64,000 nucleotides of DNA, taken from contig NZ_JACJQU010000004.1 in assembly GCF_014696825.1 (NCBI RefSeq), positions 310,001-374,000 of the forward strand. The letters are read 5' to 3'. Source of the DNA: Anabaena sphaerica FACHB-251. GTDB lineage: Bacteria > Cyanobacteriota > Cyanobacteriia > Cyanobacteriales > Nostocaceae. Made by a program: the position numbers and the translations under genes. The notes below the pieces were generated by a model. It was not told the origin of the DNA and searched no databases. It saw only the letters and a program-made list of their open reading frames with translations. How positions within the stretch are numbered: position 1 is the first letter of the stretch; each line of letters starts with the position of its first letter. Below are positions 9,078 through 18,600 of the stretch, one piece after another.

Positions 9078-9911
9078 ATGCCTGAACTGCCTGAAGTTGA
9101 AACAGTCCGACGGGGTTTAAATCAATTAACCCTAAACCAAGAAATTACGGGGGGAGATGTGCTGCTACAACGCACCATCGCCTACCCTTTTTCTGTTGAT
9201 AAGTTTATAGAAATCATTAAAACAAGTACCATTAAATCCTGGCATCGTCGCGGTAAATATCTTTTAGCTGAACTCTCCCCATCTTCCTGGTTGGGTGTTC
9301 ATCTGCGAATGACGGGTCAATTATTATGGCAGAACAAAGATGAACCCTTACACAAACACACACGAGTAAGATTATTTTTTGGGGAACAGCAAGAATTACG
9401 CTTTGTTGACCAGCGCACATTTGGACAAATGTGGTATGTTCCCCCTGGTGTGCCGGTAGAAAGTATTGTTACAGGTTTAGCAAAACTGGCTGTAGACCCA
9501 TTTTCACCAGAATTCACCGTTGAGTATTTAGCGAATAAGCTGCAAAAATCTCGTCGTCCTATTAAAACTGCGCTGTTAGATCAGTCGATAGTTGCAGGAT
9601 TAGGTAACATTTATGCTGATGAGGCTTTGTTTAAAAGTGGCATTTTACCCACAACCCTCTGTACAGAATTACGCAGCGAACAAATTGAACCTTTAAGATC
9701 AGCGATAATTCAAGTTTTATCCGCAAGTATTGCCGCTGGTGGGACAACTTTTAGTAATTTTCTCAATGTTAAAGGCGTTAACGGAAATTATGGCGGTGAA
9801 GCATGGGTTTATAACCGCACTGGGGAACCTTGTAAAATTTGTGGTAATGTGATTGCGCGTATTAAGTTAGGTGGGCGTTCTAGTCATTTTTGTTCCCAAT
9901 GTCAGAAGTAG
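9078..9911 (+). CDS. mutM: Formamidopyrimidine-DNA glycosylase
   Basis: Base-excision repair glycosylase/AP lyase that removes 8-oxoguanine and other oxidised purines. The catalytic N-terminus MPELPEVETVRRGL (Pro2 nucleophile, Glu3) is intact, as is the C-terminal zinc finger (CKICGNVIARI ... HFCSQCQ, four Cys). The H2TH region contains LLDQSIVAGLGNIYADEALF. 277 residues is standard. It follows psaE by 128 bp on the same strand, but a direct functional link is not implied. Confidence 0.97.
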   Translation: MPELPEVETVRRGLNQLTLNQEITGGDVLLQRTIAYPFSVDKFIEIIKTSTIKSWHRRGKYLLAELSPSSWLGVHLRMTGQLLWQNKDEPLHKHTRVRLFFGEQQELRFVDQRTFGQMWYVPPGVPVESIVTGLAKLAVDPFSPEFTVEYLANKLQKSRRPIKTALLDQSIVAGLGNIYADEALFKSGILPTTLCTELRSEQIEPLRSAIIQVLSASIAAGGTTFSNFLNVKGVNGNYGGEAWVYNRTGEPCKICGNVIARIKLGGRSSHFCSQCQK

Positions 9912-10235
9912 GGAACACCTAATAGGTGGCAGTAAAGAGTTTTTCCTGATGACCGCTGCATTGTTATCAGCTTTCTTGTTCAAATAACAGTGATAGCGAA
10001 GTGCTTTGTAGGAATCGCCATTAGTTGGATACAAGAGGTTGACAAAGGATTTAAAATTTGTTATGATAATTTTGATAAGGAAGAACTATCTTGTAACAAA
10101 CAAATTTGGACTTCTTCCAAAACCGCTTACTTGATCGTAGGTGGTTATATTTTTTTAGGAAAGAAATTGTGCCTTTGGATCTTGGCACGATATAAAATTA
10201 TGAATAAAAGCGTTTATAAATTATGAGGGGAACTA
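9912..10235. other. Intergenic region between mutM and ndhO
   Basis: This 324-bp AT-rich gap contains an open frame (9990-10226) that starts without a convincing ribosome-binding site, has no recognisable motif and ends 9 bp before ndhO. I treat it as non-coding. The stretch most likely carries the ndhO promoter; GAGGGGAACTAATG at 10223-10238 gives ndhO a good Shine-Dalgarno sequence. Confidence 0.5.
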
Positions 10236-10451
10236 ATGGCGGTTAAAAAAGGAAATATGGTTCGCGCTATCCGTGAGAAATTGGAAAATAGTGTAGAAGC
10301 TAAAGCTAGTGATTCCCGCTTTCCTTCCTATTTATTTGAAAGTCAGGGGGAAGTGGTAGATATCAAGGGTGATTACGCTTTGGTTAAGTTCGGGAAAGTA
10401 GCAACGCCGAATATTTGGTTAAAGTTGGAACAGTTGGAAGAGTTTGTATAA
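10236..10451 (+). CDS. ndhO: NAD(P)H-quinone oxidoreductase subunit O
   Basis: A 71-residue subunit of the cyanobacterial NDH-1 complex, which drives cyclic electron flow, respiration and CO2 uptake at the thylakoid membrane. Recognised from [19 protein letters not shown], then [11 protein letters not shown] and the ending [11 protein letters not shown]. It is found only in the cyanobacterial and plastid complex. Length is typical. A strong GAGGGGA ribosome-binding sequence precedes the ATG. Confidence 0.95.
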   Translation: MAVKKGNMVRAIREKLENSVEAKASDSRFPSYLFESQGEVVDIKGDYALVKFGKVATPNIWLKLEQLEEFV

Positions 10452-10496
10452 CAAACATAGTTCATAGTTGTGCTTTAACGTAAAAGCTATAAGCAA

Positions 10497-10523
10497 GGTG
10501 GGTTCCGTTGTCACTAACCCACC
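10497..10523. repeat. Hairpin repeat GGTGGGTT / AACCCACC
   Basis: A perfect 8-bp inverted repeat with an 11-nt loop lies between ndhO and the dehydrogenase gene. There is no T-run, so it is more likely a dispersed palindromic repeat than a classical terminator. Confidence 0.55.
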
Positions 10524-10559
10524 CTACGATGATTGAATTATCGCCATCATAGAGAAATT

Positions 10560-11537
10560 ATGTCTGATTCCCCATCTTCCCCAGTTTTATGTAAATCTCC
10601 CCGTGTGACTGTTGTGGGTGCTGGTAGGGTTGGCAGTACCTTAGCCCAACGCATTGCAGAGAAAAATCTCGCTGATGTGGTGTTGTTGGATATTGTCGAA
10701 GGAATGCCTCAAGGTTTAGCTTTAGATTTGCTAGAAGCGCGGGGACTTGAGTTACATAATCGGCAAATTAGCGGTACTAATAATTATGCAGATACGGCTA
10801 ATTCAGCAATTGTGGTAATTACGGCTGGTTTTCCCCGCAAACCGGGGATGAGTCGGGATGATTTGCTGAAAATTAATGCCAAGATTGTGGTTGAGGCAGC
10901 AAAAAATGCGATCGCACATTCTCCCAATGCTATTTTTATTGTTGTCACCAATCCTTTGGATGTGATGACTTATTTAACTTGGCAAGCTACAAATTTACCC
11001 AGAAATCAGGTAATGGGCATGGCTGGGGTGTTAGACTCAGCTAGGTTTGAAACTTTCATTGCTTTAGAATTAGGAGTTTTACCTGCGGATGTCAAAGCGA
11101 TGGTTTTGGGTAGTCACGGTGATTTAATGGTTCCTTTAGCCCGTTATGCCACTGTCAATGGTATTCCTATTACAGAATTGTTAGATGCAGAAACAATTGA
11201 ACGTTTAGTACAAAGAACCCGCAACGGTGGCGCAGAAATCGTGGAATTAATGCACACAGGAGGCGCGTTTTTTGCTCCTGCTTCTGCTACCTCCCTGATG
11301 GTAGAATCAATTTTATTAAATCAGTCGCGGTTGTTGCCAGTGGCAGCTTATTTACAAGGTGAATATGGTTTAAATGATCTTGTAATTGGTGTGCCTTGTC
11401 GTTTGGGATGCGGCGGAATTGAGAGCATTTTGGAATTGACTCTCAGCGATGAAGAAAGGGCAGCTTTGCAAACTTCAGCGGAGTCAGTGAGGAGCAATAT
11501 TGAGAGGGCGCAGGAAGTTTTGACAGTTTTAGAATAA
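10560..11537 (+). CDS. mdh: Malate dehydrogenase (LDH/MDH superfamily)
   Basis: NAD-dependent 2-hydroxyacid dehydrogenase. The Rossmann motif VVGAGRVGSTLAQRI is near residue 18, the NAD/substrate loop reads TAGFPRKPGMSRDDLL, and the catalytic His sits in VLGSHGDLMVPLARY. The Arg in PRKPGMSR at the substrate loop is typical of LDH-like malate dehydrogenases rather than lactate dehydrogenases (which carry Gln there). The open frame starts at TTG 10533, but ATG 10560 (MSDSPSSP) is preferred, giving 325 residues. Likely role: malate/oxaloacetate interconversion in the cytoplasm. Confidence 0.9.
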   Translation: MSDSPSSPVLCKSPRVTVVGAGRVGSTLAQRIAEKNLADVVLLDIVEGMPQGLALDLLEARGLELHNRQISGTNNYADTANSAIVVITAGFPRKPGMSRDDLLKINAKIVVEAAKNAIAHSPNAIFIVVTNPLDVMTYLTWQATNLPRNQVMGMAGVLDSARFETFIALELGVLPADVKAMVLGSHGDLMVPLARYATVNGIPITELLDAETIERLVQRTRNGGAEIVELMHTGGAFFAPASATSLMVESILLNQSRLLPVAAYLQGEYGLNDLVIGVPCRLGCGGIESILELTLSDEERAALQTSAESVRSNIERAQEVLTVLE

Positions 11538-11538
11538 T

Positions 11539-11643
11539 TTTTTATTTTCCTGTATCCCTGTTCTGTCAGATTGGGAAAATGCAATACCTGATTTTTATTT
11601 TCCTGTATCCCTGTTCTGTCAGATTGGGAAAATGCAATACCTG
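11539..11643. repeat. 53-bp direct tandem repeat, two copies
   Basis: Two nearly identical 53-bp units (each containing TCCCTGTTCTGTCAGATTGG) lie head to tail directly after the mdh stop codon. The near-perfect identity suggests a recent duplication. No coding frame crosses them. Confidence 0.85.
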
Positions 11644-11955
11644 AAAGGTTTACGGGGCTTTGGCTTTGACATTTTATACAGCAATTTTATTTTTTAATAC
11701 ATAAAAAAGCGCCCAACTTTGATGAAATAAGAGTTACAAAAGATGGATTAGATTATTGTTTTCCGAGAGTGACAAAGCAGGGTTAATATTTCCATTAAAA
11801 AACAAAGGGCAGTGAGCTACTGCCCCCTCAAATATTCTCCTTCATCAGCAATATTTTTGTCAGCTTATTAGTAGCGATATTCCTCATCGGCTGGGTCGCC
11901 GTAGGGGTCTTGGCTGAAATTATCAAAGAGGGTTAATTTGATTGCTCACGGCTAA
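11644..11955. other. Intergenic region with terminator and an orphan coding tail
   Basis: The stretch between mdh and the convergent phosphoesterase gene holds a minus-strand hairpin (11807-11825). Between 11868 and about 11945 on the minus strand there is a start-less frame ending QDPYGDPADEEYRY and a stop codon. It looks like the 3' end of a lost gene or a +1-frame remnant of the phosphoesterase tail, but I cannot assign it. Confidence 0.4.
11807..11825 (-). terminator. Terminator-like hairpin downstream of the phosphoesterase
   Basis: GGGCAGT and ACTGCCC pair around a five-base loop. Read on the minus strand the stem is followed by TTTGTTTTTTAA, as expected of an intrinsic terminator for the gene ending at 11956. 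Confidence 0.65.
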
Positions 11956-13599
11956 TTATTTCAACTTAAATTCATCAAACTTAATGACCTCTGAATTAGG
12001 TTTTCTAGTATCAAAACGATAGCTACTAATAGTACCTGTTCCTGTGTCGAAGATGCTGAAAACTGTAATATCATTACTAGCAATATAAGGTAGCGGCTTG
12101 CTATCTTCTCCTAACAATGGAGAAATGGTTGGTATTATTGGTTCTAGCCCATTGGGATCACCTATTTCAGTATAATCCTCTTGATAGCCTGTTGGTACTT
12201 CTCGCTTTCTTTCACCCCAAGCTGCACCGTAAGAATTACCAACATTAGAAGTTTCTAGAAAGTGCATTCCGCTTGAACTTACAAAGCGATTCCATAAATG
12301 GGAATGGCCATAAAATACTAACTGCACTTTAGCAGCTTCTAATAAAGGAATAACATCACGAATAATATAATCTGCATTTTTGGGATATTCATAACGAATA
12401 GCTTTGATATTTCCTGCTTCATACCGTTTAATGATAGTCACAGGATTCGTATAAGCTGGAACAATATTATCACCCAAAGTATGAGGCGGATGATGGAACA
12501 TGACAACTTTATATTTTGCCTGTTTAAATTCAGGACTATTTAATTCTTCCTGAAGCCAATTATATTGTTCACTACCTTGAAAAATAGGTTCATAAATTAA
12601 CTGTCCGTAACCCCAATTCTCAGGATCATTAAAATCTTTTTCTGGTTCTATATATCTGCCTTTACGTTCTGACTTTAATTGAGGAGGTCGCCACATATTC
12701 GTAATATACAAAACCACTAGGCGCACATCACCAAAATTCACTGCATAATAGGTTTTTCCACCCGTTTTAGTTTCAGGTAAAGTAAAAATTTCTTCGTATG
12801 TGACAGTATTAAAAGAATTATCTTTTAAAGATTTTTCCCCATACAATTTTTCAGCAACTACACGAGGAATCGTATCATTAAATTCATCATCTAAACTTCC
12901 CGTTCTGGCATATCTCCCCATGACTTCATGATTACCAATACAAGTAAACATAGGGGCATTTTGAATAATTTTACCACCTGTGTAAGTGAATTTTACACCG
13001 TTATGTTCCATTTGATAATTAGCGCGACCTTGCAAACCTGGAAATAAAGCATTTCCGCGATTATCATCAAACCATTCTGAAGCGCGGTCTGGAACATTGA
13101 CTAAATCTCCTGCGAACCATACTCCGTCAACTCTTCCTACAGTTTCTACCACTTTTTGGAGATTTGCGGCCGTCATCGGTTTTAATTGATGATCTGAGGT
13201 GAGGAGAATTTTTAAAGGTGTACCGGGTTTTGGAGTAGGTGCAAGGGTAAAAACTTTGCTGCTAACCTTTTCTCCATCCTCTCTTGTACTCGTGACATAA
13301 TAGGGAACTCGCACATTTGGAGTTAAACCCGTAACTTCGGCTTCATGTCGCCAAATTTCACGTTTTACGGGTTGTTGATAAATTTGCCCGTTTTCAGTTT
13401 GATTTGCTACTCTTGATAGTTGATCTTCTCTAGTGCGGCTCAGTTTGGTAGTTTTTGCAATTAAACTGTGATCAAGTTTCTCACCGGAGATAACTAAATG
13501 TTGATCACCTGCAAACTCAGTAAACCAAACTACTCGTACAGAATTTTCTGTTGGTAGTTGCAAAAATGGATCTGTCAGCAGTTGCAGTGGTGATATCAT
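11956..13599 (-). CDS. Calcineurin-like metallophosphoesterase with fibronectin-like N-domain
   Basis: A 547-residue phosphoesterase from ATG 13599. The N-terminal part (to about residue 130) resembles the purple-acid-phosphatase Fn3-like domain (FLQLPTENSVRVVWFTEFAG). The catalytic part shows metal-ligand motifs LLTSDHQ (variant of the first Asp motif), VWFAGDLVNVPDRASEW, CIGNHEVMG, VVMFHHPPHT and FYGHSHLWNR. The substrate is unknown. In frame upstream is a strongly hydrophobic stretch (TVLFLVIYLTLISVSSFA) that would make a good signal peptide. The only ATGs that would include it lie inside the divergent permease gene (13785 and beyond), so the true start, and whether the enzyme is exported, is uncertain. 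Confidence 0.82.
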   Translation of the reverse strand: MISPLQLLTDPFLQLPTENSVRVVWFTEFAGDQHLVISGEKLDHSLIAKTTKLSRTREDQLSRVANQTENGQIYQQPVKREIWRHEAEVTGLTPNVRVPYYVTSTREDGEKVSSKVFTLAPTPKPGTPLKILLTSDHQLKPMTAANLQKVVETVGRVDGVWFAGDLVNVPDRASEWFDDNRGNALFPGLQGRANYQMEHNGVKFTYTGGKIIQNAPMFTCIGNHEVMGRYARTGSLDDEFNDTIPRVVAEKLYGEKSLKDNSFNTVTYEEIFTLPETKTGGKTYYAVNFGDVRLVVLYITNMWRPPQLKSERKGRYIEPEKDFNDPENWGYGQLIYEPIFQGSEQYNWLQEELNSPEFKQAKYKVVMFHHPPHTLGDNIVPAYTNPVTIIKRYEAGNIKAIRYEYPKNADYIIRDVIPLLEAAKVQLVFYGHSHLWNRFVSSSGMHFLETSNVGNSYGAAWGERKREVPTGYQEDYTEIGDPNGLEPIIPTISPLLGEDSKPLPYIASNDITVFSIFDTGTGTISSYRFDTRKPNSEVIKFDEFKLK

Positions 13600-13750
13600 G
13601 ATTATTTTAGCAAAGGAACTCACACTTATTAAGGTCAAATATATTACCAGAAAAAGTACAGTTATTAGGGAAATTTTCCGGCTGTTGTAGCGAGAGTAAT
13701 TATTTAATTTAAATGCAAAAACTTTAAATGCAAAACTTCCCAGGAGATTT

Positions 13751-14584
13751 ATGAATTTTAAAAAATCACAACTGCAAATTCTCATCATGTATGGATTGTT
13801 GGCAGCGATCGCACTGTTTACCCTTTTCCCCTTATTATGGTTAATTAGCACAGCCTTAAAATCCCCTACAGAAAATATTTTACAATCTCCACCACAGTTA
13901 TGGCCGAGTCAACCGACTTTAGAGAACTTCACTCGTGTTTGGCAATCTCTACCTTTTGGACAATATTTATATAACAGTATTCTGGTGGCTTTATTGACTG
14001 TGGGATTGAATCTGCTGTTTTGTGCTTTAGCTGCTTACCCTCTGGCAAGATTATCATTTGTGGGACGAAACGGAATTTTTATTGCTATTGTTTCCACAAT
14101 TATGATTCCCTTTCAAATCGTGATGATTCCTTTATATATTTTGACAGTGCAGTTAGGGTTAACAAATAGTTATTTAGGGATGATTTTTCCCAGTTTAGCT
14201 TCTGCTTTTGGCATTTTTTTATTAAGACAAGCTTTTATAGGTGTGCCTAAAGAAATAGAAGAAGCCGCCCGCATGGATGGCAGTTCTGAGCTAGGATTGT
14301 GGTGGTTTGTGATGTTACCAGCTATTCGTCCAGCACTAGTAACTCTGGCTATTTTTGTGTTTATTGGTGCTTGGAGTGACTTTTTATGGCCTTTGATTGT
14401 CATCCAAGATGAGAGTTTATATACTTTACCCTTGGGAGTTGCTAAATTAGCAGGTACATTTTCTTTAGATTGGCGCTTGGTAGCAGCTGGGTCGGTAATT
14501 TCTATCGCTCCAGTTTTGCTATTATTTTTGTTTTTACAAAGGTTTATTGTACCCACCGATACGGGTAGCGGTGTTAAAGGTTAA
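13751..14584 (+). CDS. Carbohydrate ABC transporter permease (MalG family)
   Basis: Inner-membrane component of a sugar importer, 277 residues with six predicted membrane segments. The EAA loop that contacts the ATPase is clear (EEAARMDGSSELGLWWFVML, then PAIRP). The N-terminal MYGLLAAIALFTLFPLLW and PTLENFTRVWQ are typical of the MalG/LacG/UgpE type. No partner permease, binding protein or ATPase lies next to it, which is common in cyanobacteria where these subunits are scattered. A GGAG ribosome-binding sequence (CAGGAGATTTATG) precedes the start. The substrate cannot be deduced. Confidence 0.9.
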   Translation: MNFKKSQLQILIMYGLLAAIALFTLFPLLWLISTALKSPTENILQSPPQLWPSQPTLENFTRVWQSLPFGQYLYNSILVALLTVGLNLLFCALAAYPLARLSFVGRNGIFIAIVSTIMIPFQIVMIPLYILTVQLGLTNSYLGMIFPSLASAFGIFLLRQAFIGVPKEIEEAARMDGSSELGLWWFVMLPAIRPALVTLAIFVFIGAWSDFLWPLIVIQDESLYTLPLGVAKLAGTFSLDWRLVAAGSVISIAPVLLLFLFLQRFIVPTDTGSGVKG

Positions 14585-14624
14585 TCAGTTATCAATTACC
14601 AGTGTCTTTACTGTCACCTGTCAC

Positions 14625-15332
14625 CTAATAAGCTCCTTTTCTATCTAAGACTACCCAAAAAGTTTTAAAAATTAAAATCAAATCATAAACAATAGACCAT
14701 TTACGCTGATAGTCTAAATCCATACTGACTATCGTTTCAAAGTCTGTGATGGTGGAACGTCCTCTGGTCTGCCATTCTCCAGTCATACCCGGTTTAACTA
14801 GCAATCTTTCCCAGTGATGGGGTGCATAATTGATAACTTCATCAGGAGTGGGGGGACGAGTACCAACTAAACTCATATCTCCCATTAAAACATTCCAAAA
14901 TTGGGGTAGCTCATCTAAGCTAGTGCGTCGCAAGAACTTACCCAAAGGAGTAATACGAGGGTCTTCTGTAGATTTAAAGATGTTACCTTTGGCTTGGTTT
15001 TTGACTAGAGACTTGAGTTTATCTGCATCAACCACCATAGAACGGAATTTCCAGATCCGAAAGGTGCGTCCGTTTAGACCACAGCGAAGTTGAGAATAAA
15101 ATATGGGGCCTGGATCAGAACATAAGGTAACAATTGCTATAGGAACCGCTACCACGGATGTAATTATTAAACCAACTATGGCTCCGAGTATGTCAATTAA
15201 TCTTTTTGTATTATTAGCGACTGATGGGTGGATTGACTGTGGTGATAATTCCATCAGAGTCAGATGGGGAGGAACACTCACATTAGCCACGCTGTAACTT
15301 TTTGTTTGATTTGTCAGAGTAGAAAATGACAT
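14625..15332 (-). CDS. Bacterial sugar transferase (polyprenyl-phosphate hexose-1-P transferase type)
   Basis: A 235-residue protein with the C-terminal sugar-transferase domain found in WcaJ/RfbP/EpsL-type enzymes that start exopolysaccharide repeat units on undecaprenyl phosphate. Visible motifs are a membrane segment (IVGLIITSVVAVPIAIVTL), GPIFYSQLRCGLNGRTFRIW, KFRSMVVDAD, LRRTSLDELPQFWNVL and GDMSLVGTRPPTPDEV. It lacks the long N-terminal multi-span region, so it is of the short, soluble-plus-one-helix type. A paralogue sits at 31015-31773. In heterocyst formers such enzymes can belong to envelope polysaccharide synthesis, but that role is inference here. Confidence 0.9.
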   Translation of the reverse strand: MSFSTLTNQTKSYSVANVSVPPHLTLMELSPQSIHPSVANNTKRLIDILGAIVGLIITSVVAVPIAIVTLCSDPGPIFYSQLRCGLNGRTFRIWKFRSMVVDADKLKSLVKNQAKGNIFKSTEDPRITPLGKFLRRTSLDELPQFWNVLMGDMSLVGTRPPTPDEVINYAPHHWERLLVKPGMTGEWQTRGRSTITDFETIVSMDLDYQRKWSIVYDLILIFKTFWVVLDRKGAY

Positions 15333-15681
15333 AACTATTAACTATTTATTTAATTTTTACATCTATCTTTAGATAGGTAAAGATAGAAAAGTGTATCAAT
15401 ACAAAAAAATTGTATGTAATTTTCCCTACCTTAAAAAGCCAAACACCAGAACTTCACACAATCTTTTTATTAAACCAAGTTGTTTTAAATTTTTGATGTT
15501 TTTTTTGTAAAGAAGCTAAAAAATAGATGTGAACAAATGTGAGAAATAAACACCCATTCTTGAGTAGATAGTGTTTCTACTTGGAAATGGGCGCTTATGA
15601 TTTAGACTCAGTGAATATTTGCGTAAATCTCCCTTTTAATCCTCTTAATATATTACTTTGGGAAGAAGTTTTTTTGGACTA
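15333..15681. other. Intergenic region with a large hairpin
   Basis: AT-rich gap between the sugar transferase and the Hsp70-like gene, both on the minus strand. Apart from the hairpin at 15553-15591 I see no gene or repeat. It probably contains the terminator of the Hsp70-like gene and the promoter of the sugar transferase. Confidence 0.5.
15553..15591. terminator. Long imperfect hairpin downstream of the Hsp70-like gene
   Basis: CCCATT pairs with AATGGG and, inside it, GTAGA pairs with TCTAC around a 7-nt loop. It lies about 90 bp after the stop codon of the 1509-codon gene on the minus strand. There is no long T-run, so terminator function is only likely. Confidence 0.45.
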
Positions 15682-18600
15682 TTAATGCTGTTGAGGGTTG
15701 ACTGCTAAGAAAAAATTAACCGCATAAGGTTCTTCCAGTGATTGGAGAGAAATAGCTTTGATAGCATCCAGATAGCGACGCAAAAACAGAAGTTGTTGAG
15801 AATTGGGACGATAAGTGAGATTGCCTTGTTTTTGAAACAATGGAGTGGATGCGATCGCTCGATAATCAGAATTTTCCTGAGAGGTTTTTGCCAACCATAT
15901 AGAATGTAAAGAAGTTTGGTTTCCATCTTGTTCTGATCCAGTTTCAAAGGCAACAGCAGGTATTAAACCAGCAGGTAGTTCACCTTCCAAGAAAGCCAGC
16001 AGCCGCTGTTGACAAATGCGGGTATTGATACCACGACTCTCAAATAATTGCAGAACTTCACCGAAAGATAGGGAACGCATGGTTTCACCACCTAAGCTAT
16101 CCGGTAAAATTTTTAACAATTCAGAAAACAGGAAGTAATCTGTATACTGTTGTCTAGATATTTCTAAAACCTGGGGATGCAGAGGTAACATAGCCAACCC
16201 ATAAGCCACTCGACTGCATTTAGGAGCGCCATTTTCACCCAAATATAAATCTTGAATAATTTTGGCGTTGGGGAGTTTTTGTCTTAACCAACGGTTGACT
16301 GTGCCGATGGCAGCCACTCCACCAGAGAGAATTGCTTGATTAATAGCTTCTGTGGGGATACCACGAGCCACTAATAATTTATTAAGTTCGCGGTTGAGAC
16401 GACGCACATAAGGTACAAAAACCTGGCTTTCCAAATCTCGTCGCTGCAATACCCAAAATTGATCGGCTAATTCCAGGGTGAAAGATTCGTGATGCTGCAA
16501 AATCAGTTTTAGAGCCATAGCAGCGTCTAACAATCCTTGTCCCAACAAAGAACTTTCCAATCTTTGCTGCAAGCGGATGCGGTAGAGCATATCTGGTTCC
16601 CCAACTCGCGGTAGTTCTAACCCTTCCAAACTCAAACTAGACCACTGTATTTGGTCTAAACCAGGAAGTGAAGGTTGCCAATGCCAAGGATTACTACTAG
16701 AAGTGTTAGCTTGTGACCTTCCACGGGGTTGGTGAGATTGTGGTGGCAGTAGTAGCTGACAAATAATATCCTGCTCAATCGCCTTACCAGCGTAGGCAAA
16801 ACTGTGGAGCATGAAATCTCTGTATGTTAATTGGCTCACGTCTGTCGGTAAATCAACGAGTGCCATTTCTGTGGCAGTCGCGCCAATATTCAGCGCCAGG
16901 GTTGTACCCTGGTTGAGATTTTCGTCGGTTTTTAAAGGACGCAAACCTTGATTTTCATGCAACTGCACTGATGGAGAATTAGCAGGATCAAGTTCTGGCA
17001 GCAAACTAGCGATCGCTTCCTCGACAAAAAATATCTGTTGGGCATGGGAGACAAGCTTACTAGTGAGTATAGCTTCCCGCACATTAAAGCGATATTGTTC
17101 TGACCAGCTGGAGGGACAAGTACAAACAACACCAGCAATATTATTAATGATGTCAAAGAAAGCTTGTTTATCTATCCCCACCCCATGAGCAATTAAAGCT
17201 GGAGTCGTACTTGTTTGGTCTGATTTGAGAGTTAACAGCAGTTTAGAGAGCGATCGCACCACCCAAATTAAAGGACCAGCAGAAAATTCATTTAACTGCA
17301 ACACGGGTTCCCATTTCTGCTGCGTAGTTTTGTAGGGAATGGCCAGGTGTAAAAAAGGCTTTAAATGGGCAGAATAAAGATTTTGTTTGGGTGCAGGTGT
17401 GGAGAGAGTTTTATCTTGTGCAACTGCTGCCGGCGCTGTCTGCTCAATATTAGCTGTGCTTTCAGCTTCTGGGTGAGGGATGGAAGCCGTAGGTAGATAA
17501 ACTTCTGCGGGTAAACGAAATGATTGCTCAAAAGAAGTTTCACCTGATTTACTTTCTGCTGACCAATAGATAGGATACACAACCAATTGGGAGCGATTCA
17601 ACAAAGCCGCAGAAATCCCAGTCGTACCCAAGTCAATTCCTAAATACCAAACTGAGTTCGGGTCTTTGACTCTCACGAGAGAATTATCACTTAAATTGTC
17701 ATCAAAATTTTCATCGGCAAGCAAAACAGCTTCGGGTTGAGATTTTGTGACTTCCTTTTTTTTTTCAGTTTGAGGAATATCCAGATTAGAGACAGCAGTT
17801 AAGGGTATATTTTCTGATGGAGGACTGCTAAGAGATTCTACGAAAAGCATTCCTGTATCGAGCATATCCTGACTGTCAGACACCGAAACCTGGAAACTTT
17901 CTAAATCTGTTGTCTGTTCCGATCCAGAATTGAAGCGCCAATCAAAATTTGCTAAATCTCGATCCAATTGCTGCAACTGTGTTCCATCTAGAACAATATT
18001 CGGTATGCCTTGCGTAGACCTATCTGTATCTTCTAGAGAGAGTAAATTTTCCTGTGGTGAAGCCGAAATATAAGTAGCTGCAAGTAAATCTTGCTCCTCT
18101 GTTGATGCCTCCACAGGAGAAGTTAGGATGGGAGTTTCTACAGATGCTGTTTCAGGATTATCTTCAAAAGATAAAACTTCTGCAATTTGTTCTTCACTGC
18201 TGAGATCAACCAATAAGTCAGTCAGGACTGTGATGGTATCACTACTATCTGGGTGAGAGTTGAGTAATGTAGGAACGCTGGCAAATTCAGCTTGTGATTG
18301 CGTATCCTCTGGCAACAATGATTTCTCCCATAAATCAGATGCTTGCTCTGTAGGTTCTACAACAACAGCGGCAATTTCTGGTAGAGAATTGTTACTTTGA
18401 TCTAAATGATTTAAATCCAGTTGCTCTAGCGACTCTGAGGAAACCAGCAAATTATCATCTTGTTGTTCTGGAATGATGGCTGATGCTGGCAAACTTTCGT
18501 CAATCTCAGAAGTGTTATATACCTCACTTGTCACCACTGACAAAGTAGTGGATTCTGTGGAGTTAGTCGCATCTGCACTACCAAACAAACTCGCATAAAG

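Noticed and set aside
9990-10226. 78-codon open frame upstream of ndhO
   Set aside because: No recognised motif, no good ribosome-binding site, Cys/Trp-rich composition unlike neighbours; more likely the ndhO leader and promoter.
10533-10559. N-terminal extension of mdh from TTG
   Set aside because: ATG 10560 gives the conserved N-terminus directly.
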